From: Phoronis australis
Taxonomy: Eukaryota > Phoronida > Phoronidae
Direction of reading: 5' to 3'
Assembly (NCBI GenBank): GCA_002633005.1
Contig: NMRA01000315.1
Location: forward strand, 359,799-397,660
Length of the DNA: 37,862 bases
The translations under genes were made by a program, and so were the position numbers. Below the pieces are notes generated by a model. That model was not told the DNA's origin. It saw only the letters and a list, made by a program, of their open reading frames with translations, and made no database searches. Within the stretch, counting starts at the first letter, position 1, and each line of letters opens with the position of its first letter. Shown here piece by piece: positions 10,770 through 36,735 of the stretch.

Positions 10770-11773
10770 TTGACAAAAGCGCAAATTTGCGTCAAGAGTT
10801 TTAAAAGTTGCTCCAAACTTTTGAGACTTGACAAGGGTTACAGGCTATTGCTTTGTTTTAGGAAGCCGGATGGGAAAGTCATTGTTAGCATCTGGTTGAC
10901 TGACAATTAGAAAAAACAGTTAAAGCCGCATTTTGCCCCGTTTAGCTGGCTAGTTCGAAATGAAATATCGAATTCTTAACAGAAGTGCTTGAGAGTTTGA
11001 CGACATTACCTAAAATAGCTTGTCCTATCATGAACCATTGCTTCCCAAGTCAACCGGCAACTCAAGTCAGAATCAATGCCACTTTCAATTTTTAACCCGG
11101 TAAACAGGGCAAAACACCGCTTAAAGCGCCTCCTTGAGCATTTCACGCACAAATATCGTGCGTATAACGTTAACAATACAGACTTTGACAGAACTCTGTC
11201 ATATTCTGTCAAACGATAACGAATTTATGTGATAGTTTAGTCGAGCTTCTGGTAAAATAAAATATCACTTTTGTCGAAATTAATTTAGTTTCTGCGGCTA
11301 GCCGCCAAGTGTTAATTTTGTAAACGATCTTCAAAGTTACCTAGTAAGTTGTCTCGATTTCGCAAAAATTGGCACGAGTCTTAGACACGGATATCAAGTC
11401 GCAGCTTTGTGAGTAGAAACTTTGTATTGTATCGACGTTGTCCAGTTTAACTTGGAAACTATTTTACCTTCAGAGGTGTATCTGCTAATTGGAGGAAGAG
11501 TTCAACCTTGCGCACCAAGATTTATTCTTATAACGAGATCATTTTCATGTGTTTTAACCCACGCTCACTTATCGACAACTATTTAGACTGTAGCATTTCA
11601 GTTAATCAACACTACAAAGAAAATGAAATCTGTCAACACTAAGAGTTATGTAAAAAAAGAGTTCGTTTTCAACCGTGTCAAACTCATAAAGCAAGTCCTT
11701 TCCTTAAGAACGCGTTTCCAGTCAAGCAGCATGGCCGCGGAATTTTCACCATGCGGCTGAGTAATGCTAATTT
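10770..11773. other. Intergenic stretch, nothing recognised
   Basis: Short open frames on both strands show no domain or splice structure. The start of the decayed LINE may reach back to an ATGGCC near 11731. Confidence 0.4.
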
Positions 11774-12535
11774 TTGTCTGACAATTCAGTATGCCAAAAC
11801 CGGGGTGAAGATGGCGGGTTTTCACCCCCAGAATCGGAACCAACTTGGTTTACGGGTTTCCAGGAAAAATTGGACACAATTTGTAACACATTAGATGATG
11901 TGAAAACTTCGTGTGAACTAGCTCATTCGAAAGCCTTTGAAGCACTTGATACGGCTGAGAAAAATTGTGTGGAGTTGAACAGACTCAAAAGTGAAAATAA
12001 GACTGACTAGTCGTGTGAACAACCTCCAGTTTCATGTTATTGGTGTAAAAGCCCAAGCTCGACGAAGCAATTTACAGATCGCAGGGATTCGAGAGCAACA
12101 GAATGAATCGTGGGCGTACACAGAAAATAAACTAAAAGATTATGAAAATGGGTAGTTTTGATTTTTTCTTACTACGGAAGACCTTTTCTCCAGTTTTTCA
12201 GATTCTTCCACTTTGTCAGCCTATAGATAAGATCACGCCGCGGTGTTGGGTAAATTTTGCATTTCTGAAGAAAAAAGAGGGAACGTTTACTGGAAGTTAA
12301 ATAACTCATTGTTGCGTAATCCAGATTTTGTCAAAACGATAAAGGACGAAATTGAAAATATATTAAATTTATTTATGCTGTCAGTCCGTACTCAAGTAAG
12401 TTTATTTATCGTTGCCTGAATGAACATCTTCAATTTTACTTCAATTGAGAGGCCGAATAATACAATTTCCGTCTGCAATTAACTTATATTCAGAGAGAGA
12501 AAATTCTTCGGGCTAAAATCGTGGAAATTGACGGA

Positions 12536-12541
12536 AAATTG
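12536..12541 (+). repeat. Target-site duplication, left copy
   Basis: AAATTG sits immediately before the TTTCTG tail of the nested LINE fragment and is repeated at 13620-13625 on its other side. It is short, but joining the flanks at this word restores an open frame. Confidence 0.65.
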
Positions 12542-13619
12542 TTTCTGTTTCTGTTTCTGTGGTTACGTCAAAGTGTAGGCACCGGGATAGTCTCTGGCCC
12601 TCCTCCTTCCAGATGCAACCAAGTTCGTGCTGGTTACACACTCTTCGATATTTTCCTCTGATACGAGTTTTTGCTGCATCTCCGTATTGCCATCCTCGCT
12701 CTATGAGGCGCTTTGTTGCCCATCTCTCCTGCTCTTGTACAATCTCGGCATCTGTACATATAAGCGATTCACGCACTCTGGAGATTACATCTGCTGGTGT
12801 GAGGAGCAGGTCGGCAATCGGTTCTGCGATGCCTGCAAGCTCATCTGTCCTGACGTTGAATGAGATGCCACAGTGTCCTGGTATATAAACACTGGTGAAG
12901 AGGCCAGTAATAGAGCTGAACAGAGGGATCCAAGAATCTTTCACATGACCAGCTTTTAGCCTACTAATGAGGCTGAGGGAGTCTGTAAGTAGAAATGATC
13001 TGTCTGCAGGTGTTGTGTTCTGAGAGAGTCAGACTAGGCCGTCTTCATATGCTTCACATTCAGCTCTAAAAGACGAGGATTTTCCAACCCGTGCTGTTGA
13101 CCATTCGAAGAGACGTTGACCCTCGCGAGTCCAAGCAACTGCTGCCCAAGCCGTAGTTTCATCTCTTCGTGAGCCGTCCGTTGCAACAATGATTGTGGGA
13201 GACTGTTTTTCAAGCCATTCCGATACAGTTGCTTGGTTGATACAGTTAGCTCTTTAACGCCAATGACGGCCTCCAATTTCCATGGTGTTGATGACAAAGT
13301 TTGTGGCTTTGGACCACTCTATCCTGTTGATGTTCTCCACTGGACATACCTCTTCGATAAGCTCCCTAGCTCCGATAACCCATGATTGAACAGTTTTCAG
13401 CCTCTGTGCAGTGTGCTCATCACTATGCTCTCTCAAGTCCAGGTACAGAGGATGTGAGTTGGTTGTAGCTGCCTTAAGAAATGCCTGGGCTGCTAGTGTC
13501 TTCTGTTTAGTACGAATGCTACCGATACGTAACCAGTATTGGAGACTGTCTACCGGAGTGGGTCTAGCTGCACTGGTTACTATCCTCATGGCCTGGTTTT
13601 GAATCCTCTGTAGTTTGGT
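12542..13619 (-). mobile_element. 5'-truncated RNase H-bearing LINE fragment nested in the L1-like LINE
   Basis: One minus-strand frame with two in-frame stops runs through the insert. It opens just after the reverse transcriptase (KLQRIQNQAMRIVTSAARPT). It continues into a ribonuclease H domain with the acidic residues visible in TDGS, AECEAY, LTDSLSLI and the C-terminal PGHCGI...TDELA. The RNase H identity is known from the family; an I-superfamily-type LINE is likely. The 3' end is marked by three CAGAAA units (plus-strand TTTCTG, 12542-12559), as in LINEs with simple-repeat tails. The 5' end breaks off after the reverse transcriptase, a normal truncation. The stops (TAA near 13254, TGA near 13030) show it is inactive. 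Confidence 0.85.
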
Positions 13620-13625
13620 AAATTG
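13620..13625 (+). repeat. Target-site duplication, right copy
   Basis: AAATTG abuts the truncated 5' end of the nested element and matches 12536-12541. Confidence 0.65.
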
Positions 13626-14489
13626 AAGAAGGAACAAAATAATGCTTACGAATATCTTCCTGTGTTAGATACATTTAACAGTGAGTTGGAAGAATTAGAC
13701 ATTAAAATTGAATCTGTCATGATTATATATAGAGTTAGATGGGTTGAATTTGGACAAAAATCTTTGAAATACTTTTGCAATTTAAAAAATAGAAATTACA
13801 TGTATGAGGTAAAAACGTAAAAGAAGTTCGAAGAAAAAACGATGGATTGAGTATTATTAAGCTAAGTGATATTTTATTAGAGCAAAGATTATTCAATGAA
13901 AACCTGTATGATCTTCATGATACAGACCACGATGTTGAAATGTTTCGATTGATAACAAAATGAAAATTTGACAAAACTGTCCCCGACAGAAAAGTTCAGC
14001 ATAGAAGGTGATATTACCTATCATGAACTTCTTACATGTTTGAAGAAAACTAAAAATGCATGTAATAAATGCCCTGGCCTGTACGGATATTCTGTAGAAT
14101 TCGTTAACTTTTTTGGAAAGACATAAGACATTTCCTTTTACGGAGTACAAAATGATGCATGTGAAAAAATAATCTGTCGGTTACACAGTTACAGGGTGTT
14201 AATACTTGCATTCCAAAAATGGGCTATTCTTTCTGAAAAATTGGAAATCAATACCCTTATTAAACTGTTCTTATAAATTAATGTCATCGTGTGGAGAGAA
14301 CTAAAAAGGTGTTAAACACCTTAATTAATTGTGTCCAAAAGGTTTTATACCAGGTCGCTTTCTGGGTGAAAATACCAGATTAATATATGCTATAAATGTA
14401 TGAAACACAAAAACAAGTTACCTGGCACGGCTGCCAGAAAATGTAGGGATGCGACTATTTGGGATTGTGGACCTCATTACTAAAAAAAA

Positions 14490-14510
14490 CGTTTACCGTG
14501 ACGGTAAACG
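14490..14510. repeat. 21-nt near-perfect palindrome
   Basis: CGTTTACCGT and ACGGTAAACG form 10-bp arms around a single G. It lies just beyond the LINE remnant, in a stretch that also contains short GC-rich words of the kind seen in non-autonomous repeats. It could be an element terminus or a dimeric binding site. Confidence 0.5.
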
Positions 14511-14838
14511 GGGTTTGTTCAAGGCCTATGCATTGTGCATTCACCCCCCTTGAGAATTTTGGGGTGAGGGGCCATGGACCCCTAATTGCCCTCCCTCCTA
14601 AATCCGCCACTGCGTACAGCTCCGATCGTTGAACTGCTTTTTTAGTCGCTGTGGCGGCCATTTTCTTGATTTCCAGAGCCGTACAGTAGATGGATTTGAT
14701 TTATTTAGTGGATAGATCATTTCAATGGTCAGGTAGAAGTCTGCAATTTCTTTTGGACCAATGAGCTCATTGCTTGGACATTATACCGTTGTTGCGCTAG
14801 TTGAGATTTTCCGATGACTTCTTTCTAGTAATTCACCT
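14511..14838. other. Intergenic stretch, nothing firm recognised
   Basis: The GGGGTGAGGGGCCATGG and CCTCCCTCCTAAATCCGCC words look like repeat-derived sequence. No gene is supported. Confidence 0.35.
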
Positions 14839-14915
14839 CGCTGGTTCACTGCGTGCCGCTAGGTGGTCAGTGGCCATAGCGTGTGCTGGCTAGGCACGTA
14901 GGGAACCAGCGAGTT
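14839..14915. repeat. 77-bp fold-back (hairpin) element
   Basis: The ends are inverted repeats: CTCGCTGGTTCACTGCGTGC at the left against the reverse complement of a right arm ending GGGAACCAGCGAG, with about 19 of 21 bases paired. A related partial copy lies at 9606-9660. Repeated palindromes of this size suggest a MITE-like element, but no clear target-site duplication was found. Confidence 0.7.
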
Positions 14916-15332
14916 TACATTCACTAGATTTTCGTGCCCTCTCTCCAGCGCCCCTTCACGGATCCAAGTCACGGCTATCTGTGAGGTGCCATCCGTGTCT
15001 AGCAACTACTCGCCATTCTACAGACAGTCGAGATATACTGGTTAGACGTCTGTTCATTTATTGACATATTTGTAGCTCCATTTTGGTGGCCTATCATATT
15101 CGTGCTAGAGATCGAACTTTTCATTGGATCAACTGGAAATTTACGTCTTATGTGTATCTAATCAAGAGCACGACGGCTCTCGTTTTTGCGCGAAATTGAA
15201 CGCAAGGTGGCGCCGTGACGACCACATTTCGAATAATGTCTGCGTACCGTCGGCTAGCTCTGCCATGCTTGACCGAATCTTCTCAAATTTGGCGTGGGGC
15301 AGATCTCCTCATGGGCTTTGTTAACTGCGCTA
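14916..15332. other. Intergenic stretch, nothing recognised
   Basis: One short open frame (15124-15324) has no recognisable domain. It borders the left copy of the 1.15-kb duplication. Confidence 0.4.
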
Positions 15333-16482
15333 CTGGTTTCTCGCTATGACTACTACTCCTTCAGTTATTCGAGATTTTCTGATTAGACTGATTCCTCAAT
15401 ACATTTTGAATGGCTTATCATTTATTGTACGTTGGTGTAATAGGCGTCAGGGCATGGTTGGTGGTGTTCTTGGTCTCGTCGTCTATCTCACCTCTGATTT
15501 TCCGTCGATTTCGCTCCTTAGAGTGCATTCATCTTTTTTGTTTTTCAGCTTCAAAAAGAGTAAGATACAGGCTATAACCTAATACACTTAGTCTGCTAAT
15601 GAGGAGAGCTTCAAACAAAGTTTTACCACTTGTTTGACACAAATTTTTTTATTACAACAAATGAAACATAACAGCAATCTAAACTACAGTTTCACATTGC
15701 AAAAAAGTTCTCAGCACAAAAATAGAATAGTACAACATTGCTAGAACTTTTAAACAATCCATATCTTAATGTCATCACATCTCATGCCGAATTGACATTT
15801 TAACAAGTGGCAGTTCCTAAAACACCACTTAATTGTTTGTATTGCACTTTCAGTATCCATATTACCACAAAAAGGATAAAAAACACTACCAATCAGTAAT
15901 TTTTTAATGAATGAGTTAAATTTTTAATACTATGGAGATTTCTAAACTTCCTTCTTAAATAAATGACAAAGTAGAGATCGATTGAGATAGCTACCCATGC
16001 TGGAGGGAAAATACTGTCTGCTCTCAATGATGAATACCAAGAGTGCCCTCTATTGGCGAGGCTCAAAAGCAACAATATTACCATGAAGTGGGTGATAGCA
16101 GTTTCATTTCATCATCTCTACTGTGTCACCTACTTGACTGTATTTTAGATCAAAGAAACATGATTAGTACCCGAAATGAGCAACTGACTACACAATTCAG
16201 TTGCTGACATCACCCAATTCTTCAGTAGAGGACTTACTCAATTTTGAAAATAAATAAGCAGGGATAATTAATATTTCCCAAAGTCAGTATTATAGCAATT
16301 CCTTGGCACCAGCATTATGCTCAATGACAACAGTCACTCACAATACACTTAGACTTTATACAACAGAGTTGGTATCTTGGGTGTTCTCAACCATGGTTGG
16401 TCATGATTCCACATTCCAGCCAACTGAAACAATCTACTTGCTTTCCGTGACTGCCATTTTCATAGTGAGTGCTTGTAAGATT
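15333..16482 (+). repeat. Tandem ~1.15-kb duplication, copy 1
   Basis: From CTGGTTTCTCGCTATGAC to GCTTGTAAGATT this segment repeats at 16486-17642. About eight substitutions and two indels fall in the first ~520 bp, while the remaining ~650 bp looks identical by eye. Identical short open frames in both copies (for example 15893-16084 minus and 17053-17244 minus) have no recognisable domain. It ends at the only N in the window. Confidence 0.95.
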
Positions 16483-16483
16483 N
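16483..16483. other. Single ambiguous base at the duplication junction
   Basis: One N sits exactly between the two duplicate copies, which looks like a contig join rather than a base-call problem. Confidence 0.9.
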
Positions 16484-16485
16484 TG

Positions 16486-17642
16486 CTGGTTTCTCGCTAT
16501 GACTACTACTCCTTCAGTTATTCGAGATTTTCTGATTAGACCGATCCTCAATACATTTTGAATGGCTTATCATTTATTGTACGTTGGTGTAATAGGCGTC
16601 AGGGCATGGTTGGTGGTGTTCTTGGTCTCGTCGTCTATCTCACCTCTAATTTTCCGTCGATTTCGCTCCTTAGAGTGCATTCATCTTTTTTGTTTTGAAG
16701 CTTCAAAAAGAGTAAGATACAGGCTATAACCAAATACACTTAGTCTGCTAATGAGGAGAGCTTCAAACAAAGTTTTACCACTTGTTTGACATAAATTTTA
16801 ATGCGTTTTTATTACAACAAATGAAACATAACAGCAATCTAAACTACAGTTTCACATTGCAAAAAAGTTCTCAGCAGAAAAATAGAATAGTACAACATTG
16901 CTAGAACTTTTAAACAATCCATATCTTAATGTCATCACATCTCATGCCGAATTGACATTTTAACAAGTGGCAATTCCTAAAACACCACTTAATTGTTTGT
17001 ATTGCACTTTCAGTATCCATATTACCACAAAAAGGATAAAAAACACTACCAATCAGTAATTTTTTAATGAATGAGTTAAATTTTTAATACTATGGAGATT
17101 TCTAAACTTCCTTCTTAAATAAATGACAAAGTAGAGATCGATTGAGATAGCTACCCATGCTGGAGGGAAAATACTGTCTGCTCTCAATGATGAATACCAA
17201 GAGTGCCCTCTATTGGCGAGGCTCAAAAGCAACAATATTACCATGAAGTGGGTGATAGCAGTTTCATTTCATCATCTCTACTGTGTCACCTACTTGACTG
17301 TATTTTAGATCAAAGAAACATGATTAGTACCCGAAATGAGCAACTGACTACACAATTCAGTTGCTGACATCACCCAATTCTTCAGTAGAGGACTTACTCA
17401 ATTTTGAAAATAAATAAGCAGGGATAATTAATATTTCCCAAAGTCAGTATTATAGCAATTCCTTGGCACCAGCATTATGCTCAATGACAACAGTCACTCA
17501 CAATACACTTAGACTTTATACAACAGAGTTGGTATCTTGGGTGTTCTCAACCATGGTTGGTCATGATTCCACATTCCAGCCAACTGAAACAATCTACTTG
17601 CTTTCCGTGACTGCCATTTTCATAGTGAGTGCTTGTAAGATT
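16486..17642 (+). repeat. Tandem ~1.15-kb duplication, copy 2
   Basis: Second copy of 15333-16482, 7 bp longer because of a 1-bp deletion and an 8-bp insertion (AATGCG-type, near 16800). The divergence is of allelic size. It continues into unique sequence after 17642. Confidence 0.95.
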
Positions 17643-18680
17643 GCGCTCTTACTCGAGATACATTAGTGAGATCTTGCACTACACCGCTTCTATCCCATCA
17701 AAATAACAAGACACTTGACCCTACAGTAGCAGTAACAGTTCAATGAGAAATATATGCACGGCGTAGAGCATGAGTCATCCACGTCTGCTGCTTAGCTTGC
17801 CATGAGCCATCATAGTGTCCACAGCCATACGTCAATCAGTTCCTTAGATGGGTGATAAAGCTGTGCTAAAAACGCATTTGTTTCACATCCACAACAAAAT
17901 TGGCCTTATCCTGTTCTTCTCTCAGATTAGATTGATTTCAAGGTTGGGTGAAGTTGCTTACTGCTTTAGACAGTTAAGTTGTTTATCGTGACCAGGCAGG
18001 TACATGTATGGCCGATAGGGAATCCCATGCGTTTTAATGGTTTGAAATACAACACTAAGAATAAAAATGTGATACCACTGCCTTCGTGAAAATGCATTTT
18101 TTCATAAAACAACGTGGCTTACAGCGGGCTTAAATGGTGATGTTTAAAGTCATCCATTATTCAGTAAATATCACTCTTCATGTCTAACAGGGAAACATGA
18201 GAGTTATCCACGCCCAGGGGTCTCACATGCCCAATAACTTCTTCAATGCATCAGACAAAAAACAACAACAACAACAACATTTCCGCAACACTGACATTTA
18301 TGCAAGTGTTCACATCTCCATTCTTAAAATGAGGCATGACTCAACCGTACCTGAACGGTATCACGAACGAGTGATCAAGGGTAACGGCCATTTATAGGGG
18401 CCCCGCATTCTGGGAACCAGTTTTATCCACTATTAATAGACATCAACCTGGTTCTCAAAATCTGGACCTCTGTAAGTGAGTACAGTTTAACAGACAACAG
18501 ATGCAACCACCTTGGAGTAACAACTGAAAATGTCACGTTGTTCGTCACAGACAAGTGGCTATCTTCACCATGGCAAGACAGGCGACCTTCGGTAAAACAA
18601 GGACATATTTGTCGACTAGCACCCACAAATATCCAAACGATTTCCACCACCCGCCATAGGGCTCACCCAAAACAGCAGAC
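17643..18680. other. Region downstream of CDK5, no gene recognised
   Basis: Contains a short (CAA)n run at about 18260-18280 and a small inverted GGGAACCAG/CTGGTTCTC pair (18413-18458). It could belong to a longer CDK5 3' UTR if the early polyadenylation signal is skipped. Confidence 0.4.
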
Positions 18681-18686
18681 TTTATT
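18681..18686 (-). promoter_or_regulatory. Probable CDK5 polyadenylation signal
   Basis: On the minus strand AATAAA lies 53 nt after the CDK5 stop and is followed by a GT-rich stretch (TGTTTTGGGTG), as at cleavage sites. Use of this site would give a very short 3' UTR. Further AATAAA matches exist downstream in the duplicated segment. Confidence 0.5.
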
Positions 18687-18738
18687 CTACGTTGTCAGTA
18701 GCTCTTGGGTGACTGGCATTAAACCATCACTCTAGCAA

Positions 18739-33368
<14,630 letters not shown>

Positions 33369-34825
33369 CTGCAACACACATACAATCATTTTGTATTCAG
33401 ATGAAGGAATAATACAATTTAATTTTGCTTCCACTTCGGTCGGGAATGGTTATTTTTGCACCAAATCAAATCTTGCATATGTTCACTAGGGAGCTGACAA
33501 ATCAACATTCTCCAGTTACTTTGAACAAAAAAATAATGGCCGAAACTATGTCATACGTTTATTACAAGAAATAATACAACATTTGCACTGTTGAACTCTA
33601 GCACTTGTGCGAATGTGTGGATGGGCAAAGGCTTATGTTACTGATACTTTTCACAGTACCATGGTCTCTTTTTAATACATGAACCATTCGCTTGAAATGC
33701 TCTGCAACTGTGCATTGAAGCTAAGCAAATTTGATTAAACCAGCGTCTGGGTAGGACTAACACGCAATTTTATTGAAACATCGATCAGCTTAGATAGAAA
33801 AAAAAAACAGCCACAAAGACATTTATTGACGATGTGGGTTTGCAGCTTCCAGTAAAATGTACACACTGCAGCAACATCCATATGCATTGAATTATTAAGT
33901 TATGTAATAGATTTCTGTTTTCTGTTAAACATGTATGATAAGGGTTACCTCATATTTCATATTCAGACATGTTCTCAGGTGTTCAAACCAAAATGTTTAA
34001 ATATGAGGTCAAATGTGTTTTTTAAAGGAAGTGACATGTCCTAAATTGCTTAACACCATAATGATAAGACCCAGCCCGATGATCTTGTACAGTAAGACAT
34101 AAAATTTAACCCTTCTGGTGAGAAAACTATCACCAAAGCAGTAATGCACGACAAACAAAAAAATCAAAGGTCCATACTATCAATGCGAAAAATAATTGCG
34201 AATCAAAAAATAACAGCTGTTTTGTTCAATCATAAAATACAACTCTGTACATACGGTAAACATTACTCAGTTTGGGACACAGTATGGCAGACAGGTAAAA
34301 TTTTATTATGTCAAATCTATCAACAAAAATAACATTTCAGGACAATTTACTTTGGTTTGTAAGGCGTACCTATTACCAAACATTTGGTAATATTTTGAAC
34401 ATTTAAAACAATATGCTATGCATTTCAGAAATAGTAATATGTTGGGCAATGTTTTGAATTATTTTAAAACCAAAGTGAGGAATTTCTCCTGTATTCAGGA
34501 CTACTATACCACTTTGTTAGTAGTAAAAAGTATCAGCAGAATTGTTATGATCAAACTTGGAACTAGCATTGTATTGCATAATAATCATTGCAGAAAATCT
34601 CACAAAATTTAGGACATAATACCGTGGACAAGTAGCATTTTATGAGTTTTTTTCCATAAAAACTAAGTAGTAGCAAATAACGAGTGCTTCATCAGTTTTA
34701 AGGTTTGTACAAGACAGCTCAAAGTATCACTCGATCTTTTAAGAAATTGGAAGCACTCTCAAATGTTAAAAGCCTTTTCAAAAGGAAAATGGTCAATACT
34801 GCACGATATAAAAGAGATGAATTAC
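33369..34825 (-). other. CDK5 intron 1 or upstream region
   Basis: AT-rich, no recognised exon or RNA gene. A search by eye for a canonical CDK5 first exon (MQKYEKLEKIGEG) on the minus strand found none here or up to the window edge. Confidence 0.5.
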
Positions 34826-34949
34826 CTGCAGCAATGTACTTCACTTGAACCAACCTATAGTTCCCTATCTCAAGCTCATCACCATCACTTTCCGTCAGGT
34901 GAGCAACTTGCAAACACGGTAGTTTTTGAACAACTTGACGAAAACACAT
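34826..34949 (-). CDS. Doubtful alternative first exon of CDK5
   Basis: A minus-strand ATG at 34949 (G at -3) opens 41 codons ending ELEIGNYRLVQVKYIAA plus G at donor GCAG|GTAATT, phase 1, as required by CDK5 exon 2. Joined, the glycine loop would read IAAG-TYGTV, losing the first glycine of the canonical IGEGTYG. LVQVKYIAAG aligns only in hydrophobic pattern with CDK N-termini. The exon could equally be chance or part of another, unrecognised sequence. Confidence 0.2.
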
Positions 34950-36600
34950 GGCACTACCTCATTCCTTCAAACAAATCTACAACTATGTGATCTTCGCAAC
35001 AAGTTACCAAATCGGGAACTTCCAATCTCAAAGCACTTTCAGTTTCAGCACTGTGCTGCAAAGACAATCTTCTTCCAGTCACTACGTTCAGTAAAAGGGG
35101 TCAGACTTGCCGCACAAAAACAAGAATTACTAGGTTTCCAATCCAGGATGCTACCACGCTGATAAAAAATTCACACGCAGCACAGGAATTCTCATCTTGC
35201 TTACACTGCACACAATATAACTAACACTGCACACAATAGTTGTATCCTCCAAAGACTTTATCACAGATCGCACTAACTCAAAACAGCGATTACATTGAAC
35301 CTACGATAAATGTCTTTTCAGCCAAGACATTCTAATTTATTGATCAAGTATGCTCAACATTCAAACACTGTTTTTCCTGATGAGATGCATTAACAAGGTG
35401 AATGCTATTAGAAGCGCATTTTTTGCTCGTTAATGCAGACTTTGGTGTGGGTTATTACTTGAACTGGATTTTTGTACTCCTGAAGATAAAATCACACAGA
35501 ATTCTGTGATACAATCATTTTACCTAGTAAGGAAATAACAGAAGTGGTAGCTAACCCTCAAACATGCATTTAAGGGATTTCTGTGCTTTTTTTCTAACAG
35601 TTTGCACACTCTAATAGTCTGTACACCTCCCTTGAAACGTAAAGTTAGCAAAAAAACTATAAGTGTTCACTGAGTGGGGAAAAGGCTGGTTGTATGTAGT
35701 TTTTAATTGGACAATGAAAATTGTTTAGCTAAAAATTAGGAACTCATGCACCACTGTATTATTGGCAGGTGTTGCTATCAATAACGGCACTTATTACTTT
35801 TGATATTTTTGTTCAGTACACAATTCTGCCACCATAAGCAATTCATTTGCTTTGCTATTCATCCCCTAACAACCACATCCCGTCTGAAAAGTAACTTCAC
35901 GTCTATCCTACTCTGGCACCATGGATAACTAATGCCATGAAAAGGACTTAAAAATCCAGATCTCTAGGGCTAATCTAGTACTAAGTAATACGTAACATGG
36001 TATGTTTTCTTTTTTCTCTTCAATAAAAATTAGCCTTCTTGACCACAGTTTTGTACCTCGCCCAAGATCAGAAAATCATGGATCATTCTCGTCAGACTCT
36101 ATTTTTTGACCTGACTTTCTTGTACATCTGATCAGGAGCAATTCCTGTCAGTCATGTTTCCTTGACAACTTAAGGATGTCACCTCAGTGTAAAATTACAT
36201 GGTGAAAAATCATTTCGCCAAGTACAGCACATATCACAAATTTTTGTCTGACCGTTCAGAAATCGGTCAACGACCGGTCGTCTAGCCGACCAGCAGCCAA
36301 CCAAGAAGGGTCTACTAGGAGACGTCAGATGAGTCGCCTCTCCAGTCGGCAATAGGGTCAGCAAATTAGTCCCCTAACTTAGATAAACAATTTGGATTAT
36401 ATGTATCCTCAGTCGCCAATTAACATTTTATTTTATGTCAGCAATGAACTATGGCCAATCAAGGCATCAAACTGTTTGTAGTTCCTTCTCGTGTTGCCAC
36501 TTTGTCTTAAACCCACACTTTATCAACTTTCTCTTGACTATTTAACATTCACAAAATTCATGAAATTAGAACGTATACGAAGTATACGATAAAGTCGCGT
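34950..36600. other. No gene recognised
   Basis: AT-rich sequence with short open frames only. No splice-supported exon or promoter structure was recognised. Confidence 0.4.
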
Positions 36601-36735
36601 GATTTTCGGACACTGAAAATTAATTCCAATAGAAAAAATTCATTCTTGGACGAATCTCGCGAAACATCATTTCTGTGGTGTCCGAATTTGGCGGACCACC
36701 TAATTTGGGTTTCCGCTAGTGTCCGAATTTCGTAA
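36601..36735. repeat. Short element with inverted TTCGGACAC ends
   Basis: TTTTCGGACACTGA near the left and GTGTCCGAATTTCG near the right are inverted copies, and a third GTGTCCGAATTTGG lies internally near 36679. The ~130-bp size fits a MITE-like repeat, but no target-site duplication was confirmed. Confidence 0.45.

Larger units (their letters stand above)
11774..14432 (+). mobile_element. Decayed L1/Tx1-like LINE, interrupted by another LINE
   Basis: Plus-strand remnants lie in LINE order. An ORF1-like coiled coil (11774-12010, WFTGFQEKLDTICNTLDDVK) continues after a one-base frame slip into an ORF1 RNA-binding region (12010-12150, RRSNLQIAGIREQQNESW). An endonuclease tail follows (DHAAV at 12231, with the preceding residue now a stop), then the YWKLNNSLL linker at about 12288. 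After the nested insertion come IYRVRWVEFGQKSLKYF (13717-13775) and reverse-transcriptase blocks FLKNWKSIPLLNCSYKL (14230-14280) and GFIPGRFLGENTRLIY (14341-14388). Most of the endonuclease and everything after the early reverse transcriptase are missing, and stops and frame slips are frequent, so it cannot transpose. Clade assignment is by motif resemblance; limits are approximate. Confidence 0.85.

Noticed and set aside
13411-13602. Plus-strand open frame over the nested LINE
   Set aside because: It is the antisense shadow of the region just before the RNase H domain, which reads convincingly on the minus strand.
34050-34110. Minus-strand YKIIGLG before a GT as a CDK5 first exon
   Set aside because: No start codon lies in reach, the donor (GTCTTA) is poor, and similarity is limited to two glycines.
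36572-36588. CGTATAC-GAA-GTATACG palindrome resembling a loxP arm
   Set aside because: Spacer length and flanks do not match loxP; a short palindrome of this kind is common by chance in AT-rich DNA.
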